From contig JBJLFR010000025.1 in assembly GCA_045565285.1 (NCBI GenBank), positions 1 to 20,441 on the forward strand: 20,441 bases of DNA. Reading direction: 5' to 3'. Under the pieces are notes generated by a model. That model was not told the origin of the DNA and made no database searches. It saw nothing but the letters and a program-made list of their open reading frames with translations. Numbering within the stretch: position 1 is the stretch's first letter; every line of letters starts with the position of its first letter. The position numbers were made by a program, and so were the translations under genes. Shown here one piece after another: positions 7,022 to 14,123 of this stretch. Source of the stretch: CACIIZ01 sp045565285 (GTDB taxonomy: Bacteria > Pseudomonadota > Alphaproteobacteria > Rhodobacterales > Rhodobacteraceae).

Positions 7022-8398
7022 ATGCCTAAAAAAAATTCTACACAAAAAAAATGGAGAGATACTTCTTCCTGGTACAATAAAAATACCAATTCAATTCATG
7101 CTATTCAAACTCTTATTGGGCATTTTTTATCCGATCGACATTCAAACAGCCTGTTATCTAATGCTGATAATTTAATTCAATTTCAACAGCTATCTGGAAC
7201 TTGGGGGACTGAACCATTTGAAAAAGTAGTTAAAGATCAGATTGATCTAAATTATGTTTTAGAAAACCCAGATATCTCTAAAAATGTTATAAGTATAATT
7301 GAACCGGCAAATCATGTAGGTTTGAATCCACAAGTCGAAGGAGTAAGAGCTTCTTCCAATATAGCGTATATTGGAAGAATTGTGGCGGACTGTGACTCTA
7401 TTTTGTTTCCCCTTTGGGAAAGTGGAGTATCAAATATTGATAATCTCTTGAAAGTACTTCAAAGGTCTTTGGCTGTAATTGTTGAAGGAGGTCACCCATC
7501 AGCTAAAGACGGGGCCTCATTTGTAGACTCAAAGATAGATCTGGAAGAATTACAATCGCTAATGGAACAAATCATCCTGGCAAGAGGACATAAAAGTACC
7601 CCGGCTATCTTTATATGTTTAGGTCACCAGCTCGCCGCACAAGCTCATATAAATTTAATTAAAAAAGCTGTTTTGATGATTTCTCAAAAATTATCTACTG
7701 TTCTTTCACAAGATAGCTATCAGTATGAAGCCTTAATATCATTATGTAATCGAATAAAGAATGTAGGTCAGTCCTTAAAAGTTATCAAAAATAATACTAT
7801 TATCGCTGAAGGATGGGATGATCCACACTTCGCCGTGGCCCTAAATGAAGTTACGGAAGTCGGCAAATGTGAATTGGAAAAATACAGTCATGATGGGAGA
7901 CATCCATCCAATGAATTCAAAGAATTACTGATTAAGCATAACCAAACAGCATCAGAATATGACGGTATCGTAGAGCAATCTATAACTTATGAGAAGAACC
8001 TAGAGTTACTGATGTTTCATTCTGACGAGGTCAATGAAGAAGCTATTCTTTTCGCAAATTGGGCTTATTCGAACTTGCACGATACACTAGCCTCATCTCG
8101 AGATTTAATTTCAATTTCATCTTTGTCTTGGTTATTAACTCTACCTTCTTCGGTAGAAATATTGTGTTCTACCTCAGAAGCAGAAAAGAAACTCACAGAT
8201 GTAGCCGCCACGTGTATAAATTATAAAGATTATGAAACGCAAAAGGTGAGACGATCTTTCAGTTTTCAATTTCACCCTGAATTGCTTGCTGATTTACGTG
8301 AATTTAATAAATCCGGAAGTCATGATTATAATTTATTTAAAAAAGATGATGGTGTCAGAATGCTCATGAGAGTTCTTTATGAATGTATACTTGACTAA
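7022..8398 (+). CDS. Class I glutamine amidotransferase-like protein with N-terminal extension
   Basis: A 458-residue soluble protein. A class I GATase core is suggested by AVIVEGGHPSAKDG (151-164, oxyanion-strand position), FICLGHQLAA (197-206, nucleophile elbow with Cys199) and FSFQFHPEL (413-421, His418 and Glu420 completing the triad). About 210 residues separate the elbow from the HPE motif, far more than the roughly 85-100 usual, so there is a large internal insertion. About 150 residues precede the GG strand. No synthase domain or ATP-binding motif was recognised. The ATG follows AAGAAGAAG. It sits between two bestrophin-like paralogues on the opposite strand. It could supply ammonia, hydrolyse a gamma-glutamyl compound, or have lost catalysis and act as a sensor; none of these is shown. 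Confidence 0.68.
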   Translation: MPKKNSTQKKWRDTSSWYNKNTNSIHAIQTLIGHFLSDRHSNSLLSNADNLIQFQQLSGTWGTEPFEKVVKDQIDLNYVLENPDISKNVISIIEPANHVGLNPQVEGVRASSNIAYIGRIVADCDSILFPLWESGVSNIDNLLKVLQRSLAVIVEGGHPSAKDGASFVDSKIDLEELQSLMEQIILARGHKSTPAIFICLGHQLAAQAHINLIKKAVLMISQKLSTVLSQDSYQYEALISLCNRIKNVGQSLKVIKNNTIIAEGWDDPHFAVALNEVTEVGKCELEKYSHDGRHPSNEFKELLIKHNQTASEYDGIVEQSITYEKNLELLMFHSDEVNEEAILFANWAYSNLHDTLASSRDLISISSLSWLLTLPSSVEILCSTSEAEKKLTDVAATCINYKDYETQKVRRSFSFQFHPELLADLREFNKSGSHDYNLFKKDDGVRMLMRVLYECILD

Positions 8399-8480
8399 AT
8401 AGGTTTTTCAAAAAATTTGCTAATGTTACAATATTTTGCTGCTTTATTCTTCACTACGTGTGAATTATATAGTCCAAGCT

Positions 8481-9248
8481 TTAAAATTTCGTGAAAAAAG
8501 AAGCCCTGTTCAAGTTATCCATATCCAAGTCATCCAACCCCTGCATGTCAAATGGGTTTTCCAAATTATCTTGGATGTTACTTAACATTACTAAAACAAG
8601 ACTATAAACAAAGGCCACTACCAGTCCTACACTATAAAATTCACTACTTAGTGATGCAAAGTAGGGAGAGAATAAGATTGGAAATATAGCCAAAAAAACA
8701 TTACTGTAGGCTTTCAAGCCTCTTGGAGTTCTATATTCCGAAAGACTATTTAGAGTTTCATAACTGGACATTAAATTGTTGTAGAAAAATACTAAGCTGG
8801 AATCAGGGCGAATTTTAGAAGTTAATTTAAACAACTCCTCAAAATTAGTGTATATTTCTTGTTTTATTAGATTTGTAGATTTCTGGTCTTGTAAATCTTC
8901 CTTTATCAGATCAAACAAAGCACCAATGGTTTTTTTTAAACTATCTAGGTCACACGTGTTTTCTTTATCCTCTAGTTGCCAATTTTTGGCTATAAAAAAT
9001 ATAGCAGCAAAATTAGAATTAATTGCACCATATTCTTTAAGGGCCAGGTCTCTTCTTTGAAAAGCAGTCCCGATTGTAAAAACAAGAGGGAAGACCACAG
9101 CTAATCCAATTAACGAAATAGGTATTTCAGTGACAAATTCATTTTCTATACAATAGATTGTAGCACCTAAAGCAGCAGTGGCTACTATCAAAGTTTTTAT
9201 AGTTATAACGTATAAAAAGTCTTTTATAGTCAAAATAAAATTTTCCAA
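8481..9248 (-). CDS. Bestrophin-like membrane protein B
   Basis: A 255-residue paralogue of the protein at 5973-6734, collinear over the whole length. Shared blocks are KDFLYV near the start, ISLIGLAVVFPLVFTIGTAFQRRDLALKEYG (44-74), EYRTPRGLKAYSNVFLAIFPILFSPYFASL (171-200), and the C-terminal ENPFDMQGLDDLDMD (230-244). Four membrane spans are expected at about 15-33, 45-62, 182-200 and 207-225. The central soluble part (about 85-165) is much less conserved between the two copies, suggesting divergent partners or ligands. The start is a TTG, supported by AGG seven bases upstream; no in-frame ATG fits the alignment with paralogue A. It is convergent with the GATase-like gene, with an 82-bp gap. 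Confidence 0.72.
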   Translation of the reverse strand: MENFILTIKDFLYVITIKTLIVATAALGATIYCIENEFVTEIPISLIGLAVVFPLVFTIGTAFQRRDLALKEYGAINSNFAAIFFIAKNWQLEDKENTCDLDSLKKTIGALFDLIKEDLQDQKSTNLIKQEIYTNFEELFKLTSKIRPDSSLVFFYNNLMSSYETLNSLSEYRTPRGLKAYSNVFLAIFPILFSPYFASLSSEFYSVGLVVAFVYSLVLVMLSNIQDNLENPFDMQGLDDLDMDNLNRASFFTKF

Positions 9249-9423
9249 TAAAATACCTATTTTTTAATAAATGATAAAACCCCTCCGTCTTAAGAAAGAC
9301 TAGCCTGTGTCATTCAGTGGCGCAATGAAAAGCTGACGTGGGACAAATAACTACAGTTTTTGTACTAGCTGGTGGGGTGAGATTGTTAATTTTGAAGGGT
9401 ATATAGTCATAAAAGGATGACAA
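9249..9423. promoter_or_regulatory. Intergenic region upstream of the ligand-gated channel
   Basis: No gene is supported. AGTGGCGCA at 9316-9324 repeats the nine bases at 5641-5649 and is close to the complement of the attachment core end. GTCTT and AAGAC (within about 9286-9300) form a small hairpin. AAAGGATGA at about 9412-9420 provides a Shine-Dalgarno sequence for the short frame that starts at 9424. I did not find a convincing -35/-10 pair. Confidence 0.3.
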
Positions 9424-9468
9424 ATGCGTTTAGTTAATAAAGTAGCAATGGCCGTTGCAGCGATATGA
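9424..9468 (+). CDS. Possible 14-residue leader peptide overlapping the channel start
   Basis: ATG at 9424 encodes MRLVNKVAMAVAAI and stops at TGA 9466-9468, which overlaps the channel ATG (9465-9467) in an ATGA junction. GGATGA lies a few bases upstream as a ribosome-binding site, whereas the channel ATG has none of its own. The peptide looks like the start of a signal sequence. It may be a translational coupler, or the remnant 5' end of another secreted-protein gene joined here. Confidence 0.35.
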   Translation: MRLVNKVAMAVAAI

Positions 9469-10536
9469 AAAAGTTTTTTTTATTTTTCGTCGGACTTTTT
9501 TCTAATCACATCCAGTCTGAGTTTTGCTGAAACGAAAGCAGACCACTCCAGCGAAAAAGTAGAGATCTCAGACATCAATACTGATCATTTGGTATACACC
9601 AAAATCCTCTATGATGAAATTTACGATATTGACATCTCTGAGGGACACTATCGTGCCTCCGTCGAAGTTTTGCTCGCCTGGGAGGATAAAAAAGCTGCAG
9701 AATTTTTGGCTAAGTTTGGCGACGAAATAATTCATGGCGAGGAACTTAATGAATATCTCCATGAAATTTGGTACCCCGAATTTTTTATATCAAATGCTGA
9801 AACTCCAAGAACAGTTCATTATAAAACACTAGACGTGCTTGACGGTAAATTTGAATTATTTGAGCGATTTGACGCCGAATTAAGTATTGATGCAGAAATG
9901 CCGAAGTATCCATTCGGTGATCTTGATTTATTTTTAGATATCGCATCATTTTCTGGAAATAAGCAAAAAATGGTTTTTTATCCTGAAAGCTTAGAAATTG
10001 GCCATCACGATGCTCATCATAAAGTGGTCAAGGGTAATTGGGAGGTAGAAAAAACCATTCTGGAAGAGGAAGGTAGAACAAGTTTAAACCACGGCGGTCA
10101 TGAAAAATTTTCTTATATTATAGCTCATGTAAATGTAAACCATGGGTTTTTAGATGCCTTACAAAAAATACTATTTCCAATTTTTTCTATAGTATTTCTG
10201 TCTTTGTTGATGAACCATTTCTACCCGTCTGGTAACTACGATATTTATAATTGGCGAATTGGTGGTCAATTGACTTTATTTCTCACGATCCCTGCGCTTA
10301 AATTCTCATTAGCGGGTGAATTGCCAACAACTCATTATCTGAACTTTACGGATGCATTGTTTATTTGGGCAACGGTCGTAGTAACCTATAATATGATGAT
10401 TGGAATAATTAGCCATTACAAAATGGCGAACGAAGGTGCTAACACGGGTCGTTCAACCGAAAGGTTTGCAAGGATTTCAAGTCCTTTAGTTGCAGCATTG
10501 GTAATTGGGGTGTTGTTATCTTATATCTTTCAATGA
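9465..10536 (+). CDS. Prokaryotic pentameric ligand-gated ion channel, apparent 1-base frameshift in the signal peptide
   Basis: The long frame (open from a TTG at 9589, 315 codons to 10536) has the full Cys-loop receptor layout without the Cys pair. An extracellular beta-sandwich includes YRASVEVLLAWED (21-33), EIWYPEFFISNAE, LFERFDAELS and the invariant-type loop KYPFGDLDLFL (106-116). Four spans follow (about 187-208, 224-243, 253-277, 296-314), with LPTTHYLNFTDALF between TM2 and TM3 and a short TM3-TM4 loop. It resembles GLIC throughout. The frame upstream encodes LITSSLSFAETKADHS, a signal-peptide end, but no start. ATG 9465 gives MKKFFLFFVGLF in another frame. Removing one T from the six at 9496-9501 joins the two into a perfect signal peptide and a 356-residue channel. 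Whether this is an inactivating mutation, slippage or a sequencing error is open. Confidence 0.85.
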
Positions 10537-10598
10537 TAACCATGTCGGCTTAAGATAGCGAAGAGGGTAGAATTCAGTTTTTTAGGTCACGAGCTAAA

Positions 10599-11357
10599 TT
10601 AGTGGCGATTGGAACCAAACCCTGGTGCAATATCTCCCCAGAGGCAACGCCCAATAAATGGATAATCTAAGGTTATAAAGTAAACATATTTGCCATTTAA
10701 TTGTCCGCCATTACACTGGTCCAGAGTTTCATGATCGTGAGAATAGACATAATCCTCATTAAAAGTGCCGTCAAAAGCTCCTCCCGGACCACTAGGCCTC
10801 TCTCCAGATCTAAGCGTATATCCTGACTGAACTTTTCTACCCACAAAATGGATTTCAAATCCATCACCAGCGTATCCGATAAAAGAGCTGTCAGAGTTCC
10901 CAATCAAGCTTTCAGCGATCCCATGATAATGATACAACCCATTTGGTCCCACGTGACCGTTGTTCATATCTAAGCCTAGTCTATTTTTCGCTCCAAAGAT
11001 ATCAAGCGTCCATCGTTTGTCACCATTGCGACTATGACCACTTTTCGATGACGGATCATAAGATCCTGCGGTATTGGGTCGAAACTGAATCCCATTTAAT
11101 GCTATCCCTATTGTCCCTTTGATGAATTGTGGTTTGGAATTTTTCTTAGGATTACTTGAAACACACAATTTGATACTTTGTTCTCTGATGCTATGTGGGT
11201 TCGCACGGTTAGGAAATGTCCCTACTTCGTGATCCGGAATGCTATTCGATTCTATACATATCGCATCGCCTTGTGTGATTTTACTTTGGTTTACTTGCGC
11301 GAAAGCATACCCAACTGAGAATTTTAAGAAAATGAGAAGTATTATTAAATTACGCAA
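10599..11357 (-). CDS. Secreted YHYH-domain protein
   Basis: A 252-residue protein with a clear signal peptide (MRNLIILLIFLKFSVGYAFA, probable cleavage after residue 20). The mature part matches the YHYH domain: GTIGIALNGIQFRP (81-94), an NGHVGPNGLYHYHGI block (133-147, YHYH at 142-145), GYAGDGFEIH (161-170), YVYSHDHETLDQCNGG (203-218) and YPFIGRCLWG (232-241). The many histidines and acidic residues suggest metal binding, but no activity is established for the family to my knowledge. Cysteines 34, 65, 215 and 238 could form disulfides in the periplasm. The start is TTG at 11357; an in-frame stop lies upstream with no ATG between. It is convergent with the ligand-gated channel gene, with a 62-bp gap. 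Confidence 0.85.
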   Translation of the reverse strand: MRNLIILLIFLKFSVGYAFAQVNQSKITQGDAICIESNSIPDHEVGTFPNRANPHSIREQSIKLCVSSNPKKNSKPQFIKGTIGIALNGIQFRPNTAGSYDPSSKSGHSRNGDKRWTLDIFGAKNRLGLDMNNGHVGPNGLYHYHGIAESLIGNSDSSFIGYAGDGFEIHFVGRKVQSGYTLRSGERPSGPGGAFDGTFNEDYVYSHDHETLDQCNGGQLNGKYVYFITLDYPFIGRCLWGDIAPGFGSNRH

Positions 11358-11631
11358 ACGTGAGTTCCAAACATTGTATTTTTTTAAACACTATTTGAAA
11401 GTTTTCATAAACAGAAACAATAATTACTCAAGAAGAACATTATCCAAGAACAATACGGTGTCATGATGATGCGTTGTCAGCAAACACACCGCGTTTCTAA
11501 CATGCCAAAGCCTCAACCCAGGCCTATCATCGAATAGTGCTCAGTGCCAAGAATCACTTGGCACTGCAGTGCCAAGCCAGTGCCAGCCGTGGAGGGACAC
11601 CACGGGCCACCATGGGACATAAAATAACGGT
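11358..11631. repeat. Right end of the element: AGTGCCA arm-like repeat cluster and palindromes
   Basis: There is no supported gene here. AGTGCCAAG (11543-11551), its inverse CTTGGCACT (11557-11565), CAGTGCCAAG (11567-11576) and CAGTGCCAG (11578-11586) form a compact cluster. CCGTGG (11587-11592) and CCACGG (11600-11605) form an adjacent inverted repeat. The cluster ends about 45 bases before the tRNA-end repeat and shares CTCAGTGCCAA with the left end (5821-5831). This organisation is like integrase arm sites and accessory-protein sites in an attachment region; binding proteins are not identified. Confidence 0.55.
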
Positions 11632-11678
11632 TTCGAGTCCCGTCAACCGCGCCACTTATTCTTATTATAAATCAATAA
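11632..11678 (+). repeat. Right attachment repeat: tRNA 3'-end fragment plus downstream flank
   Basis: Bases 11632-11656 repeat 5754-5778 exactly: T-loop TTCGAGT, acceptor strand CAACCGC, G and CCA. The flank TATAAATCAATAA (11666-11678) repeats 5787-5799 with one base of indel between the blocks. The base before the T-loop differs (GGT here, GGG at the left copy), so homology stops at the T-stem. This marks the probable right boundary of the element; native chromosome would resume at about 11680. From there to 11769 nothing is recognised. Confidence 0.85.
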
Positions 11679-11769
11679 TTTAATCCCTTTTGGGGATGTC
11701 TGTGTGTCTAGCCGTATGCCTAATTGTAAGGGGAGGTCGCGGGTTTCTCTTGCGATGTCTATTTGTATC

Positions 11770-13629
11770 CTACTCGTAAATCTTTATAGCAGTTTGTAAG
11801 GCAATCTCATTAAGGAACTTAAAGTCACCAAATTGCCAGGTCTGAAATTTGAAATCTGGGTTGAGTATCAAGAGTTCCTCCAAGTTCCACAGCGCGTCCT
11901 CCATATTTCCAAGAGCTACATCTGCCATTATAACCATGACTAAACTAGGCTCATGCTCTGGCAGTCGCTGCAACGCTAAAGTTGCAATCTCTTTTGCTTT
12001 GCTCCATTCCTCCATCATCAAATGCGCAATAACCTCGATACTCAGGTACTCTATTGAAAAGTTGGGATTTAATTTCCGTGCCTTTTCTAAGCTTTGTAGC
12101 GCTTCCAAAGGCATTTTAAGTCCAAGAAGTGCAGTCGCCTTAACACCCAGAGCGTCTGCATAGCTGGGGCGTAATGCTAAGGCAATATTCACATTTTTAA
12201 GCGCTTCTTTATGTTGACCAAGTCGCAACGTCTGAACAAAAGCGCGGGCAAAAAAGGTCTCGGGCACGTTTGGGCCAAGCGATGTGGCAACTTTGGTCGT
12301 TAAGTCTGCTAAATAAATAGCGCTGTCTTGTTCTTCTTTTTTAAACGCTGAGCCAGCAATAGGGTTTGAAATCCGAGAAAATAATATTCCTAAGTAACCA
12401 TATGGCCGAGCAAATTTTGGGTCAGTATCAATTGCATTATCAAAGTGGATTTTTGCCCTGTAAGTATCGATAGGGGTTCTTAAGTTAAAGTGATAATCTC
12501 CTTTTAGAAATTCGTCATACGCGGCTACATTTAATGTTCCCTGTCTCAGGGCATTTGCTTTTTCAGAAGATGATATGGGGACATCGATGCTATCTATTAC
12601 GCTGGAAACGGCACGCGCATTTTTCTGCAAAATTTCTGTAAGTTCGCTTGTGGTTGAAAAAATAGTGCTAGTTGCGTCCTGCTGTGATTCATACAAATTA
12701 ACTGCTAATTCAATTTTAGAATCTTGAAGAGAAATTTCACCAAATACTAAGTGGTCTAAATCAAGTTGTTTAGAGATTTCTAGAAAGCTTTGATTTTGTA
12801 AAGACTCTGCATTGATGCTAGAATTAGAAATTACATCCATACTGCTTATCTGTGACAGTGATCCCGAAATTTCATTGCGGAGGCCGGCTACGATATAATC
12901 TAGTTTTGGGTCATCGGATTTGTTTATAAAAGGAACGACTGCCACAGAACTGCGTTCATATTCGGTAACAAAGAAGTAGTTATATGCCCAAGTTGTTAAA
13001 ACAAGGATAAAAAACAGAACACCAACTTTAATTCTAAATCTCTCTTTAGAGCTGAGTAAACGTCTTTTTCGTAAGCCTGGAAGAATTAAGTCAAAACAGT
13101 GAATTTGAGAGTTTTTTATGGTTTGTATTCCATGATCACTAACTAATAATTCTGACATCCCCAAATTTTGATAGAAACGCTTCGATAGGCTTATGCCATT
13201 TGGTTGTGCGAAACTTTCAAGCCTCACAGCGAAGTTAACTGCTTCGCCAAGCAAATTTTCTCCATCCGCAAATACTTCTCCAAGATCGATGCCGATTCTG
13301 AACTCAAGTTTCTGTAACTTTGTGCAATTCTGATGTTCGCATATCTCACTTTGAATTAACCTTGCAGCCTTCAGCGCGTTTTTACTGTCCACAAATTCAG
13401 CAAGCACGGAATCGCCAGCGGAATGGAAGATGCGTCCACCATTTTTAGAGATCAATTCAGCAAAGATATTAAGGCAATCTTTAAGTGATGCTAGCGTTTC
13501 ATATTCATTCTCAGACACTAACTTTGAAAACCCAACCGCGTCTGCAGCGAGGATATTTTTTTTTAAATTTTCGCTTGCTATCTGCATCTTGGGTTGGTTT
13601 CTATTTTTACTTACTGACAAAAAAATCAA
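11770..13629 (-). CDS. Class III adenylate/guanylate cyclase with TM, TolB-like and TPR regions
   Basis: This 619-residue (maximum) protein has an N-terminal class III cyclase domain: ILAADAVGFSKL with metal Asp30, HSAGDSVLAEF with Asp73, FRIGIDLGEVF, and GEAVNFAVRLE with Asn132 and Arg136, the residues expected for metal binding and transition-state stabilisation. A single membrane span follows at about 202-220. Next comes a TolB-N/FlgO-like region beginning VAVVPFINKSDDPKLDYIVAGL (229-250). The C-terminal third is made of TPR-like helices (for example YADALGVKATALLGLKMPLEALQSL). The architecture is common in alphaproteobacteria. The start is uncertain: a TTG at 13629 opens the frame, but the ATG at 13587 (residue 15) lies just before the cyclase domain and is equally plausible. 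Cyclic nucleotide product and stimulus are not determinable. Confidence 0.88.
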   Translation of the reverse strand: MIFLSVSKNRNQPKMQIASENLKKNILAADAVGFSKLVSENEYETLASLKDCLNIFAELISKNGGRIFHSAGDSVLAEFVDSKNALKAARLIQSEICEHQNCTKLQKLEFRIGIDLGEVFADGENLLGEAVNFAVRLESFAQPNGISLSKRFYQNLGMSELLVSDHGIQTIKNSQIHCFDLILPGLRKRRLLSSKERFRIKVGVLFFILVLTTWAYNYFFVTEYERSSVAVVPFINKSDDPKLDYIVAGLRNEISGSLSQISSMDVISNSSINAESLQNQSFLEISKQLDLDHLVFGEISLQDSKIELAVNLYESQQDATSTIFSTTSELTEILQKNARAVSSVIDSIDVPISSSEKANALRQGTLNVAAYDEFLKGDYHFNLRTPIDTYRAKIHFDNAIDTDPKFARPYGYLGILFSRISNPIAGSAFKKEEQDSAIYLADLTTKVATSLGPNVPETFFARAFVQTLRLGQHKEALKNVNIALALRPSYADALGVKATALLGLKMPLEALQSLEKARKLNPNFSIEYLSIEVIAHLMMEEWSKAKEIATLALQRLPEHEPSLVMVIMADVALGNMEDALWNLEELLILNPDFKFQTWQFGDFKFLNEIALQTAIKIYE

Positions 13630-13705
13630 TTTTCTTAATTAGTTAAGCGTAACAGTCCCAATAATTCAAATAAATAACTTACATGGTGATAAAAAGGGGT
13701 TTGCG

Positions 13706-13996
13706 ATGAATAGATTTAAAATAGTTCTGGGAGCGGAAAAAACTTTTGAAGATATTTAGCGATCTCGTGATAGTACCTTGACGAATGTCGATGGGTTTTT
13801 AACCATTAATTTGATAAAAGGGGTATCAAACGATGAGTATACCTTGTATGCCTCTCATACTACCTGGAACTCAAAGTTAGATTTTACGAATTGGACAAAA
13901 TCGGAAGCATTCAGACAAGCTCATAAAGGTGCAGGTACTCATTCTGATGTTTACCTTGGTCGTCCTGTTTTCGAGGGTTTTGAAGTAGTCATATAA
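13706..13996 (+). pseudogene. IsdG/HmoA-like antibiotic-biosynthesis monooxygenase family gene interrupted by an amber codon
   Basis: From an ATG at 13706, with AGGGG about eight bases upstream, the frame reads MNRFKIVLGAEKTFEDI, then TAG (13757-13759, codon 18), then continues in the same frame to 13996 for 96 codons in total. The continuation is a normal haem-degrading monooxygenase: YTLYASHTTWNSKLDFTNWTKSEAFRQAHKGAG and GFEVVI at the end. The Asn-Trp-His triad of IsdG-type enzymes can be matched to Asn2, Trp63 (FTNW) and His73 (QAHK). Homologues usually have tryptophan at codon 18 (EVWRSRDS), so TGG to TAG is the likely change. The rest appears undamaged, so the mutation is recent, suppressed, or a sequence error. 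A product starting at the TTG 13778 would lack the first strand. Confidence 0.8.
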
Positions 13997-14015
13997 ATAT
14001 AATGTGAATGAGCAA

Positions 14016-14090
14016 ATGGATACAAAAAAAAAGTTAATAATTGCTTTATTGATTGGTATCACAATTGGCTTATTTTTTGAGCAGTTTTGA
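14016..14090 (+). CDS. Possible 24-residue single-span membrane peptide
   Basis: ATG at 14016 encodes MDTKKK, a hydrophobic stretch LIIALLIGITIGLFF, then EQF and stop. This is a short peptide with a basic N terminus and one membrane helix. It lies 20 bases after the monooxygenase remnant and 34 bases before crcB, on the same strand. The upstream GAATGAG is a weak ribosome-binding site. Composition alone supports it, so it could be chance. Confidence 0.35.
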   Translation: MDTKKKLIIALLIGITIGLFFEQF

Positions 14091-14123
14091 GACCTCCATG
14101 AAACAAACAGAGACAGATTTAGG

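Larger units (their letters stand above)
5754..11678. mobile_element. 5.88-kb genomic element flanked by direct tRNA 3'-end repeats
   Basis: The two tRNA-end repeats lie 5,878 bp apart in the same orientation, the classic footprint of a site-specifically integrated element. CTCAGTGCCAA occurs just inside both ends (5821-5831 and 11540-11550), as expected for arm sites belonging to one element. The cargo is a bestrophin-like protein, a GATase-like protein, a second bestrophin-like protein, a pentameric ligand-gated channel and a YHYH protein. No integrase, excisionase, replication or conjugation gene was recognised. It therefore seems to be non-autonomous, or its integrase has been lost or lies in a neighbouring element. 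Confidence 0.75.

Noticed and set aside
7022..8398. Reading the GATase-like gene as carbamoyl-phosphate, GMP or anthranilate synthase amidotransferase
   Set aside because: The CLGHQ and FHPE motifs fit the fold, but the large insertion, the N-terminal extension and the absence of any partner synthase do not match these biosynthetic subunits.
11540..11586. CRISPR-like array of AGTGCCAAG copies
   Set aside because: Copies are only about 9 bp, in mixed orientation, without spacer-length intervals or cas genes; recombination arm sites fit better.
13640..14123. Fluoride riboswitch upstream of crcB
   Set aside because: I searched by eye for the conserved crcB-motif core and pseudoknot pairing and found neither; the stretch is mostly coding remnant and a short frame.
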